Assembly: GCA_002389465.1 (NCBI GenBank)
Contig: DGOT01000252.1
Coordinates: 3,387 to 8,818, forward strand
Length of the DNA stretch: 5,432 nucleotides
Direction of reading: 5' to 3'
From: Bacteroidales bacterium UBA4459
Lineage (GTDB): Bacteria > Bacteroidota > Bacteroidia > Bacteroidales > F082
Shown here: one piece after another, positions 1 to 5,430 of the stretch
Position numbering within the stretch: the stretch's first letter is position 1
Layout: each line of letters begins with the position of its first letter
Notes under the pieces: generated by a model
Seen by the model: the letters and a program-made list of their open reading frames with translations, nothing else
What the model was told of the DNA's origin: nothing
Databases searched by the model: none
Position numbers and translations under genes: made by a program

Positions 1-47
1 TTATGGGTAGCCATCTTATGTCTTTTCCTTTTTTTACCGTTTGGCAT
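1..47 (-). CDS. Small very basic ribosomal-type protein (AURKAIP1/COX24-like), N-terminus only
   Basis: Reading leftward from an ATG at 47-45, the sequence encodes MPNGKKRKRHKMATH and then runs off the window edge, so only 15 codons are visible. Eight of these residues are Lys, Arg or His. From memory, Bacteroidota carry a conserved peptide of roughly 30 residues beginning MP(S/N)GKKRKRHK, annotated as an AURKAIP1/COX24-domain protein. That domain family includes mitochondrial mS38 and actinobacterial bS22, short Lys/Arg-rich extensions that bind small-subunit rRNA. A role as a small ribosomal protein is therefore inferred from family resemblance. The ATG lies 23 nt after the stop of the upstream HU gene on the same strand, with no terminator between, so the two are probably cotranscribed. 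The protein is complete only if the reading frame continues beyond the window. Gene identity is fairly sure; exact function is less so. Confidence 0.75.
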   Translation of the reverse strand, partial: MPNGKKRKRHKMATH

Positions 48-70
48 TGTTGATGAGTTTAGGTTTTAAA

Positions 71-355
71 TTATTTTACGTGGCCTTTAACTTCGTTTAC
101 AAAGGTTTTAGCAGGCTTGAAAGCAGGAATATTGTGCGCCGGAATAATAATAGTTGTATTTTTTGAAATATTTCTTCCGGTTTTTTCAGCTCTTTTCTTG
201 ATGATAAAACTTCCAAATCCTCTTAAATAAACGTTTTCTCCGCTAGTCATGGTGCCTTTAACAGTTTCCATGAAAGATTCAACTACTGCTTGAACAGCTA
301 CTTTTTCAATTCCGGTTTTGTTAGCAATTTCCGTTACAATTTCCGCTTTTGTCAT
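71..355 (-). CDS. HU/IHF-family nucleoid DNA-binding protein
   Basis: This 94-residue protein has the usual length and layout of an HU/IHF subunit, a dimeric histone-like protein that bends DNA in the nucleoid. An N-terminal helical dimerisation half spans about 1-40. The family signature GFGSF is at 46-50, followed by a basic beta-arm (about 51-83) containing GRN at 60-62 and the PAHNIPAFKPAK stretch at 72-83, and a short C-terminal helix. In Escherichia coli HU the arm-tip sequence is RNP, whose proline (Pro63) wedges into DNA. Here it reads RNI, so that proline is absent, as I recall for other Bacteroidota HU-like proteins. The ATG at 355-353 gives the canonical N-terminus MTKAEIV. A promoter-like box lies about 50 nt upstream, and the small basic gene follows 23 nt downstream. 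I cannot assign it to hupA, hupB or ihf. Confidence 0.95.
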   Translation of the reverse strand: MTKAEIVTEIANKTGIEKVAVQAVVESFMETVKGTMTSGENVYLRGFGSFIIKKRAEKTGRNISKNTTIIIPAHNIPAFKPAKTFVNEVKGHVK

Positions 356-402
356 GTCTTTATTTATTAAATGATTAAAAATTAGTTTTTTATTTCGGCT
401 GG

Positions 403-410
403 CAAAAATA
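403..410 (-). promoter_or_regulatory. Bacteroidota-type -7 promoter element for the HU gene
   Basis: Read on the minus strand these bases are TATTTTTG, an exact match to the Bacteroidota primary-sigma -7 consensus TAnnTTTG. Transcription would begin around 395-399, leaving a leader of about 40 nt before the HU start. No good -33 TTTG is visible at the usual distance of about 20 nt, so the call rests on one box and its position. The divergent mutY side of this spacer has no exact match to the same box. Confidence 0.55.
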
Positions 411-492
411 AAACTTTTTCACTAACATTGCACTATTAATTGATTTTTTTTAAATCTAAAACCTTCTTTTTAAGTATTTTCAGAATAAGTTA

Positions 493-1563
493 ATGGATTT
501 TGCATTTCGTGTAGCAGGATGGTATGAGCAAAATAAGAGGGAATTACCCTGGCGAAACACAAATGACCCGTATTTCATCTGGCTTTCTGAAATAATTCTG
601 CAACAAACCCGCGTCGATCAAGGAGTAAGCTATTATGTAGAGTTCACGGAGAAATATCCGGATATCTATGCACTTGCTAATGCTCCGCACAACGAAGTAT
701 TCAAACTATGGCAGGGGCTGGGTTATTACAACAGGGCTGACAATATGCTGTTGACGGCAAAACAAATCGTAGGAAAGTACAAGGGAAAGTTTCCGCAAAA
801 ACGTGATCTTCTGTTACAGTTACCCGGAATTGGCCCATATACTTCGGCGGCAATTGCCTCCATCGCTTTCGGAGTTCCCGCTCCTGTTGTTGATGGAAAC
901 GTATTTCGGGTGCTGGCACGTTTGTTCGGAATAGATGTACCGGTAAACTCTTCAAAAGGTAACCGCTTGGTTTATGCTCTTGCCGAAGATCTTCTTGATA
1001 AAACCGATCCGGGGACTTACAATCAGGCGGTTATGGAGTTTGGCGCATTAAAATGTATCCCTGTAAATCCGGATTGTGCCACCTGCCCTTTTAACAAAGA
1101 ATGTTATGCCCGGCTGAACGGAACAGTGGATAAACTGCCAGTTAAAAAGCCAAAGACAACCTTGCGCAACAGATATTTTTATTATTTCCATATCAAATTG
1201 CCAAATGACGGCGGATATGATATGTATCTGAACAAAAGAACAAGCGGGGATATATGGAAAAACCTGTATGATTTTGTTCTTACCGAGTTACCCCGGAAAG
1301 CAGAAGTGAACGATAAATTTATTATGAATAATCTGAAGAAAAAATTCGACCTGAAAAATGTTGTTATTGACGGAATTTCAAAAGAGTACAGACAACGGCT
1401 TTCCCATCAGTTAATTTATGCCGTGTTCATAAAAATTATTGTGCACAAAAAGATAAGTTTTGCGCATGAAAATTCATTAATTTTGGTGCCGGAAAAGCAC
1501 CTGATCAATTACCCCGTTCCCAGATTGATAGAACGGTATATAACACATGAAAAAATAATTTAA
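493..1563 (+). CDS. mutY: A/G-specific adenine DNA glycosylase MutY
   Basis: MutY removes adenine mispaired with 8-oxoguanine in base-excision repair. All hallmarks are present in 356 residues, the normal family length. ELPWRNTNDPY at 17-27 is the usual N-terminal motif. SEIILQQT at 32-39 carries the catalytic Glu33, equivalent to E. coli Glu37. WQGLGYYNRA is at 73-82. A helix-hairpin-helix LPGIGPYTS lies at 110-118, and VDGNV at 133-137 carries the catalytic Asp134. The [4Fe-4S] cluster ligands Cys188, Cys195, Cys198 and Cys204 have the canonical C-X6-C-X2-C-X5-C spacing. Residues from about 225 onward form the NUDIX-like 8-oxoG-recognition domain, with LSHQ at 303-306 in place of the E. coli FSH loop. 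The ATG start gives the standard N-terminus and no earlier in-frame start fits. ssb follows after 11 nt, implying cotranscription. Apparently intact and functional. Confidence 0.97.
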   Translation: MDFAFRVAGWYEQNKRELPWRNTNDPYFIWLSEIILQQTRVDQGVSYYVEFTEKYPDIYALANAPHNEVFKLWQGLGYYNRADNMLLTAKQIVGKYKGKFPQKRDLLLQLPGIGPYTSAAIASIAFGVPAPVVDGNVFRVLARLFGIDVPVNSSKGNRLVYALAEDLLDKTDPGTYNQAVMEFGALKCIPVNPDCATCPFNKECYARLNGTVDKLPVKKPKTTLRNRYFYYFHIKLPNDGGYDMYLNKRTSGDIWKNLYDFVLTELPRKAEVNDKFIMNNLKKKFDLKNVVIDGISKEYRQRLSHQLIYAVFIKIIVHKKISFAHENSLILVPEKHLINYPVPRLIERYITHEKII

Positions 1564-1574
1564 TAAATAGAAAA

Positions 1575-2027
1575 ATGGCTGGACTGAACAAAGTAATTTT
1601 AATAGGAAGAATTGGAAAAGACCCGGACACATACAGTTTTGATGACGGCACAAAAAAAATAAGTTTTTCATTAGCGACTACCGAAAGTTATAAAGACAGG
1701 AACTCGGGAGACTGGATTGAGCAAACCGAGTGGCATAATATAGTGGGATACCGGTTTCTGGCAGATAAGAATTTCGCAAAAGGCGACCTGGTCTATGTAG
1801 AAGGGAAGATTAAAACAAGGAAGTATAGCGACAGGGATGGTAATGAAAGGTACATCACGGAGATTATAGCAGAGAAAATAAATATACTGACGAGAAGTCA
1901 AAGCAGCTATGAAGCTACGGGACAGCAGACGGCAGTTGCAAAAGACGAAGTTCCGCCCGCCCCCACCGAACCGCTGGATAGTGGCAAGACAGGTGCCGGT
2001 GCTCCTGATGATGATCTCCCCTTCTAA
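1575..2027 (+). CDS. ssb: Single-stranded DNA-binding protein SSB
   Basis: SSB coats single-stranded DNA during replication, recombination and repair, and recruits partner enzymes through its acidic tail. The 150-residue product begins MAGLNKVILIGRIGKDP, the classic start of the SSB OB-fold, which extends to about residue 106. TEWHNIV at 51-57 matches the conserved TEWH block (Trp53, equivalent to E. coli Trp54). VEGKIKTRKYSD at 75-86 matches the EGxxxTRKW block with Tyr84 in place of the Trp. A disordered Pro/Gly/Thr-rich linker covers about 108-143, and the protein ends in the partner-binding tip DDDLPF at 145-150. The ATG sits 11 nt after mutY, preceded by A/T-rich sequence with no Shine-Dalgarno, typical of Bacteroidota. 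Its link to mutY is a conserved repair/replication pairing in this phylum. No defects seen. Confidence 0.97.
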   Translation: MAGLNKVILIGRIGKDPDTYSFDDGTKKISFSLATTESYKDRNSGDWIEQTEWHNIVGYRFLADKNFAKGDLVYVEGKIKTRKYSDRDGNERYITEIIAEKINILTRSQSSYEATGQQTAVAKDEVPPAPTEPLDSGKTGAGAPDDDLPF

Positions 2028-2065
2028 AAATTAAGATATTGAAAATCATTTTAATAAATTCTTAT

Positions 2066-2073
2066 TAATTTTG
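2066..2073 (+). promoter_or_regulatory. Bacteroidota-type -7 promoter element for gldE-gldD
   Basis: TAATTTTG matches the -7 consensus TAnnTTTG exactly and lies in the 74-nt gap between ssb and gldE. A transcript would start near 2078-2082, about 20 nt before the proposed gldE start. The nearest TTG upstream (2039-2041) is about 4 nt farther than the usual spacing for a -33 element, so that half is weak. The box suggests gldE-gldD can be transcribed independently of mutY-ssb, although read-through from ssb is also possible because no terminator hairpin is visible in the gap. Confidence 0.6.
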
Positions 2074-2101
2074 CAGTGCTTTAATTACTAATGGCAATAT
2101 T

Positions 2102-3454
2102 TTGGAAGAAGCAGACTTAGATCCCCATCTTGATTTCTTATCGATACTGACAAACCAGTTTTTTAACAGCTTTTCAATGGAGGCAGTTATCGGCCTCATA
2201 ACACTGATAGTGCTTATTGTATTGTCGGGTTTGGTGTCGGGTTCCGAAACAGCCTTTTTTTCGCTGTCGCCTGCCGATCTTGATCACCTAAATAACAGTA
2301 AACGGGCTAAAGAGAAACTTATTCTGAAATTAAGAAGCAAACCGAAAAATTTGCTGGCAACTATTTTAATTGCCAATAATTTTATTAATGTGACCATTGT
2401 CATCCTCTCGGCCTACATCCTGGCGATTACCTTAAACCTTGAATCGAATCCGGTACTTGGGTTTTTTATGGAGGTAATTCTGATCACCTCCATTATTTTA
2501 CTTTTTGGCGAAATCATTCCTAAAATTTATGCAAATAAAGAACCCTTGCTGGTAGCCAATATAATGGTAAAACCCATAAATTTTCTGATTGTTTTTTTCA
2601 AGCCTTTAAGCAGTATATTGGTTCAATCGACAACCCTGATTGATAAAAAAATAGGGAAAAAAGGACAGAATATCTCCTATAACGAACTGTCCGAAGCAAT
2701 TGAAATGACAGTTAATGAAAGTGTACCCGCGCAGGAAAAAATGATCCTCAAAGGCTTTGCTGCTTTTGGTGATAAGGAGGTGCGGGACATCATGCAGCCA
2801 AGAGTGAATGTTACGGCAATCGACAAAAAACTTTCTTTACAGGAAGTCATGCATGTGGTGATCGAATCGGGCTTTTCCAGAATCCCCGTTTATGAAGAAT
2901 CATTTGATCATGTGTTGGGTGTATTGTATATCAAAGATCTTTTACCATATTCAAAAACCGAAAAGCATTTTGACTGGCTACCCATGGTTCGTCTTGCTCT
3001 TTTTGTCCCTGAAAACAAAAAGATTAAAGACCTTTTGCAGGAGTTCAGGGAAAAGAAGATACACCTGGCAATAGTTGTTGACGAATATGGCGGCACCTCC
3101 GGAATTATTACTCTTGAAGACATTATTGAGGAGATCGTCGGGGAAATAGGGGATGAATTCGATAAAGAGCTAGCGCAATTCAAATACAAACGTTTACCGG
3201 ATAATTCGTACTTGTTTGAAGCCAAAACACCTATCAACGATCTTTGCAAGATTATGAAGGTTGACGATGATTTTTTTGATGAAGTAAGAGGTGAATCCGA
3301 CTCTGTGGGCGGATTGATACTGGAAATGGAAGAAGGCATGCCCCCGAAAGGGACAAAAGTCAGATTTAAACAGTTTGAATTTGAAGTAGTCAATGTAGAT
3401 AAAAGAAAGATTAACGAAGTGAAGGTGGCAATAAACGCCAAATCCGGAGAATAA
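2102..3454 (+). CDS. gldE: Gliding motility-associated membrane protein GldE (CNNM/CBS/CorC-HlyC type)
   Basis: GldE is an inner-membrane protein that supports the Bacteroidota gliding/T9SS machinery and acts with GldD; its biochemical activity is not established. The 450-residue product has the expected three-part layout. An N-terminal DUF21/CNNM membrane domain has hydrophobic segments at about 28-48, 84-110, 118-140 and 150-175, with SGSETAFFSLS at 46-56 and FGEIIPK at 135-141. A CBS pair spans about 225-345, with DIMQPRVNVTAI at 229-240 and VVDEYGGTSGIITLEDII at 325-342. A CorC_HlyC domain from about 358 to 445 includes SVGGLILE at 401-408. Related proteins are called haemolysins or Mg/Co efflux factors, but linkage to gldD favours GldE. 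The start is a TTG at 2102; an ATG at 2177 would remove 25 residues, including the acidic DLDPHLDFL leader. gldD follows after 39 nt. Confidence 0.93.
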   Translation: MEEADLDPHLDFLSILTNQFFNSFSMEAVIGLITLIVLIVLSGLVSGSETAFFSLSPADLDHLNNSKRAKEKLILKLRSKPKNLLATILIANNFINVTIVILSAYILAITLNLESNPVLGFFMEVILITSIILLFGEIIPKIYANKEPLLVANIMVKPINFLIVFFKPLSSILVQSTTLIDKKIGKKGQNISYNELSEAIEMTVNESVPAQEKMILKGFAAFGDKEVRDIMQPRVNVTAIDKKLSLQEVMHVVIESGFSRIPVYEESFDHVLGVLYIKDLLPYSKTEKHFDWLPMVRLALFVPENKKIKDLLQEFREKKIHLAIVVDEYGGTSGIITLEDIIEEIVGEIGDEFDKELAQFKYKRLPDNSYLFEAKTPINDLCKIMKVDDDFFDEVRGESDSVGGLILEMEEGMPPKGTKVRFKQFEFEVVNVDKRKINEVKVAINAKSGE

Positions 3455-3493
3455 ATTGTATAAAAAAAGGTTAGTATAATCAGAGTTTGTCTG

Positions 3494-4075
3494 ATGATAA
3501 AAAAAGGGTTTATTATATTTCTGATTCTACTGGCAGGAATTATCTATTCGTGTGAGTCGCACTATACCCCGAAACCAAGAGGCTATTTCAGGATCGATAT
3601 GCCGAAAAAGAACTATATGCGCTTCGACACAAGCTATCCATATTCATTTGAGTACCCTGCATACGCATATATTGAACCAAGCAAACATGCACGCAAAGGC
3701 GAGAATTACTGGATCGATATCCAATTTCGGAAATTTGATGCCACTGTCCACATCAGCTATAAAAAGGTGGAAAACAATTTGATGACTTACCTGGAAGATG
3801 CCCATACCCTGGCAGTGAAACACATTCCTAAAGCCGATGCGATATACGACAGCATTGTGCTTGACAGGAGCAGGCAAATGTTTGGCCTTATTTATCAGAT
3901 CGAGGGCAGCGAAGTCGCCTCGCCTTATCAATTTCTACTGACCGATAGTACTACAAATTTTGTCAGAGGAGCTTTGTATTTTAACGTGCTGCCAAACAAC
4001 GATTCGCTGGAACCGGTCATCCGTTTTATTGAACAAGATATCGATCATTTGATTAACACTTTTCAATGGAAATAA
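3494..4075 (+). CDS. gldD: Gliding motility lipoprotein GldD
   Basis: GldD is a lipoprotein required for gliding and T9SS function in Bacteroidota, genetically paired with GldE. The 193-residue product opens with a lipoprotein signal peptide: basic MIKKG, a hydrophobic core at 6-18, and a lipobox ending at Cys20, the residue expected to be lipidated. Directly after it comes YTPKPRGYFRIDMPKK at 24-39, the conserved N-terminal block I recall for this family, and the C-terminus ends LINTFQWK, also family-like. The remaining soluble domain has no enzyme motif that I recognise. The ATG follows the gldE stop by 39 nt with no terminator between, consistent with one transcript. The stop is TAA followed by A. 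The reading frame beyond it stays open for 49 codons and encodes a T9SS-tail-like sequence, described separately. The protein itself looks full length. Confidence 0.94.
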   Translation: MIKKGFIIFLILLAGIIYSCESHYTPKPRGYFRIDMPKKNYMRFDTSYPYSFEYPAYAYIEPSKHARKGENYWIDIQFRKFDATVHISYKKVENNLMTYLEDAHTLAVKHIPKADAIYDSIVLDRSRQMFGLIYQIEGSEVASPYQFLLTDSTTNFVRGALYFNVLPNNDSLEPVIRFIEQDIDHLINTFQWK

Positions 4076-4111
4076 ATCCGGACAAGACGGATTGTGATCA
4101 TAGCATTATCC

Positions 4112-4225
4112 GCAAAAAAAGTGGTTGTACAAGTTAATATGAATCATCTGCCGAAGGGAATTTATTCATATCGTGTCATCAACGGAAACCGGATATCAAA
4201 GCCTTTGAAACTGATTAAATTATAA
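4112..4225 (+). pseudogene. Orphan C-terminal fragment of a T9SS cargo protein (type A sorting domain)
   Basis: A stretch ending at TAA 4223-4225 encodes, from the ATG at 4139, MNHLPKGIYSYRV, then INGNRIS, then KPLKLIKL. This matches the end of type A T9SS sorting domains, whose last strands read roughly LpkGiYxyrv...g....KLIKL and which direct cargo to the outer-membrane secretion pore. Similarity seems to begin a little earlier, near AKKVVVQVN from 4112. There is no room for the cargo domain, signal peptide or complete 70-90-residue sorting domain, so this is most simply the 3' remnant of a deleted secreted-protein gene. The frame is that of gldD and stays open from the gldD stop, so the fragment has no start of its own except the internal ATG. 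A strong terminator follows 21 nt later, perhaps inherited from the lost gene. A 28-residue expressed peptide is possible but less likely. Confidence 0.65.
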
Positions 4226-4246
4226 CGATCGTCAATAGTTAAATCT

Positions 4247-4280
4247 AAAAAACCCGGAGCAGAAATGCCCGGGTTTTTTT
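4247..4280 (+). terminator. Intrinsic terminator after gldE-gldD and the sorting-tail fragment
   Basis: An 11-bp perfect inverted repeat, AAAAAACCCGG at 4247-4257 and CCGGGTTTTTT at 4269-4279, encloses an 11-nt loop. A run of seven T (4274-4280) closes the right side. This is a standard Rho-independent terminator for plus-strand transcription. The matching A-run on the left means it could also stop minus-strand transcription. It separates the gldE-gldD unit from corA. Confidence 0.9.
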
Positions 4281-4312
4281 GGGTAATGGATGCAGATTCC
4301 AACATAATTCAT

Positions 4313-4320
4313 TACTTTTG
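4313..4320 (+). promoter_or_regulatory. Bacteroidota-type -7 promoter element for corA
   Basis: TACTTTTG matches TAnnTTTG exactly, 33 nt downstream of the terminator and 65 nt before the corA start. Transcription would begin near 4325-4329, giving a leader of about 60 nt. No TTTG occurs at the usual -33 distance. A 6-bp inverted repeat, GTAATG (4283-4288) and CATTAC (4310-4315), brackets the -33 region and overlaps the -7 box. It could be an operator or chance. Confidence 0.6.
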
Positions 4321-4371
4321 GCTGTTCTTTTTAAAAAGGAATCATGTAGAAAATATTCAGGTTATTAATAA

Positions 4372-4389
4372 ATGGAGGGCGAATTATGA
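4372..4389 (+). other. Five-codon leader ORF overlapping the corA start, containing a Shine-Dalgarno
   Basis: ATG GAG GGC GAA TTA TGA encodes MEGEL and its stop overlaps the corA ATG in an ATGA arrangement (TGA 4387-4389, ATG 4386-4388). The same bases contain GGAGGG at 4374-4379, six nt before the corA ATG, which is an ideal Shine-Dalgarno. Bacteroidota genes seldom use such motifs because their ribosomes are reported to sequester the anti-Shine-Dalgarno. The motif supports the corA start chosen here. Whether MEGEL is translated is unknown; it may simply be the Shine-Dalgarno plus a chance ATG. Confidence 0.4.
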
Positions 4390-5294
4390 TAGAAACCATT
4401 AAAATCGGACGACTCAGGTGGCTAAATATCAAAAGTCCTTCGGATGAAGATTTTAACATACTTGAAAATCAGTATCACTTCCACCACCTCGACCTTGAAG
4501 ACTGCCAGCAGATCAACCAGCGGTCGAAAATCGACATTTACGATGATTATTATTTCCTGATTCTGCTGTTTCCTGTTTTTGACCGCCAGAACAGATTTAT
4601 TAAAACCCGTGAAGTAAAAATTTTTTGGGGTGAAGACTACCTGATAACGGTTGGGAAATCGCACTTTTCGGTAGATCAGCTGTTTGATGAAGCGATGAGA
4701 CAGGAAGAACAGGGAGAAGATTTTGAAGTGGGTACGTCAGACGCCCTGCTGTATGTGATCCTTGAAAAAATAATGACCGAAACAGTGTATTTGTTGCGTA
4801 AGGTTGGTCTTGAATTGGAGTTGATCAATCGGGAGTTGTTCGGAAAAAGTCCGCAACGGATTATTGAACGACTATCCATCACACGGAAAAACATCATTTT
4901 GCTGAACACTATGTTAAAACCGCAAATCAGGGTATTTAATAAATTTGAGTCGGGTGTTGTGCAGGGGTTTGCCGATAATATGGAAGATTACTGGGGTAAC
5001 ATCCTCGACTATACAAACCGGATGTGGGACAACACGGAAGATTATGGCGAACTGATTGAAGGCTTGTCAACTACCTTTGATTCGTTGCAGACACATAAAA
5101 CCAATGAGATCATGAAAACCCTTACACTGATCTCATCCATCGTACTGCCCTTAACATTTCTGACCGGAATCTACGGAATGAATGTACTCTTACCCTTACA
5201 GAAAAACAACAGCGCGTTCTGGGTTATTATGACTATAATGATCGTTGTAGTTGGGGGCATGCTGGTGTTTTTCAGGCGGAAAAAGTGGATGTAG
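4386..5294 (+). CDS. corA: CorA-family divalent metal ion (Mg2+/Co2+) transporter
   Basis: CorA proteins are pentameric inner-membrane channels that take up Mg2+ and sometimes Co2+ or Ni2+. The 302-residue product has the family layout. A cytoplasmic alpha/beta domain covers about 1-125, and long, charged helices about 125-243 form the funnel. Transmembrane helix 1 is at about 244-263, the invariant selectivity motif YGMN at 263-266, a short outer loop, transmembrane helix 2 at about 278-296, and the usual basic tail FRRKKWM. The loop reads NVLLPLQKNNSAFW. It lacks the acidic MPEL of the Salmonella and Thermotoga CorA loop, so this is a divergent CorA subtype whose ion preference cannot be read from sequence. 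The ATG at 4386 is supported by GGAGGG six nt upstream. It has its own promoter-like box after a terminator, so it is probably monocistronic, and it is unrelated to the neighbouring gld genes. Confidence 0.92.
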   Translation: MIETIKIGRLRWLNIKSPSDEDFNILENQYHFHHLDLEDCQQINQRSKIDIYDDYYFLILLFPVFDRQNRFIKTREVKIFWGEDYLITVGKSHFSVDQLFDEAMRQEEQGEDFEVGTSDALLYVILEKIMTETVYLLRKVGLELELINRELFGKSPQRIIERLSITRKNIILLNTMLKPQIRVFNKFESGVVQGFADNMEDYWGNILDYTNRMWDNTEDYGELIEGLSTTFDSLQTHKTNEIMKTLTLISSIVLPLTFLTGIYGMNVLLPLQKNNSAFWVIMTIMIVVVGGMLVFFRRKKWM

Positions 5295-5295
5295 C

Positions 5296-5314
5296 CCTGT
5301 TTTTTCAAAACAGG
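5296..5314 (+). terminator. Hairpin directly after corA, possible weak terminator
   Basis: CCTGTTTT at 5296-5303 pairs perfectly with AAAACAGG at 5307-5314 across a three-nt loop, starting two nt after the corA stop. The bases that follow (TTCCCAAAAT) are not a T-run, so it does not meet the normal intrinsic-terminator pattern. It may stabilise the 3' end of the mRNA or terminate inefficiently. The stem is only half G/C at its base and A/T at the top. Confidence 0.45.
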
Positions 5315-5339
5315 TTCCCAAAATATAATCTCATAAATT

Positions 5340-5361
5340 CCGGCCCGGGTCAAACTGCCGG
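5340..5361. repeat. Short G/C-rich inverted repeat downstream of corA
   Basis: CCGGC at 5340-5344 and GCCGG at 5357-5361 form a five-bp inverted repeat with a 12-nt spacer, standing out in otherwise A/T-rich non-coding sequence. It is followed by CTGTTAATTT, not a clean T-run. It might be a second, weak transcription stop for corA, but it is short enough to be chance. Confidence 0.25.
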
Positions 5362-5390
5362 CTGTTAATTTACCCCAGGAATATATTTTC

Positions 5391-5430
5391 TGCGAAACTC
5401 TGCGCTTCTTTGCGGCATTTAGCGTAATAG
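5391..5430. repeat. Degenerate tandem repeat with exact 10-bp period, continuing past the window edge or ending near it
   Basis: Four consecutive 10-mers begin at 5391, 5401, 5411 and 5421: TGCGAAACTC, TGCGCTTCTT, TGCGGCATTT and AGCGTAATAG. The (T/A)GCG core recurs at exactly 10-bp spacing, with T/C-rich sequence between. The reverse strand reads CCGCAAAGAAGCGCAGAG, which resembles the CGCAAAGACGCAGAG-type intergenic repeats I recall as dispersed in many Bacteroidota and other genomes. Function is unknown. No gene is visible in 5295-5432. Confidence 0.5.

Noticed and set aside
411..492. A promoter for mutY in the divergent spacer
   Set aside because: There must be one, but I found no exact TAnnTTTG on the plus strand. 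The closest, TATTTTCA at 475-482, mismatches the final G and lies too close to the ATG, so I do not annotate it.
701..955. Minus-strand open frame inside mutY
   Set aside because: It lies opposite the helix-hairpin-helix and catalytic region of MutY, which fully explains the sequence conservation there. No independent start signal or family match was seen.
2908..3441. A 177-codon open frame on the minus strand, inside gldE
   Set aside because: It is antisense to the conserved CBS and CorC domains of gldE. Its product is a Ser/Ile-rich sequence with no recognisable family, as expected from the complement of a real gene.
2102..3454. Calling this gene a haemolysin or Mg/Co efflux protein (CorC/TlyC) instead of GldE
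   Set aside because: The domain architecture is shared, but the position between ssb and gldD and the acidic DLDPHLDFL-type N-terminus favour GldE.
4073..4225. Programmed read-through of the gldD stop to give a GldD with a T9SS sorting tail
   Set aside because: GldD already ends with its family-typical C-terminus, the stop is TAA followed by A, and GldD is a lipoprotein that does not need a sorting tail. Frame continuity alone is weak evidence.
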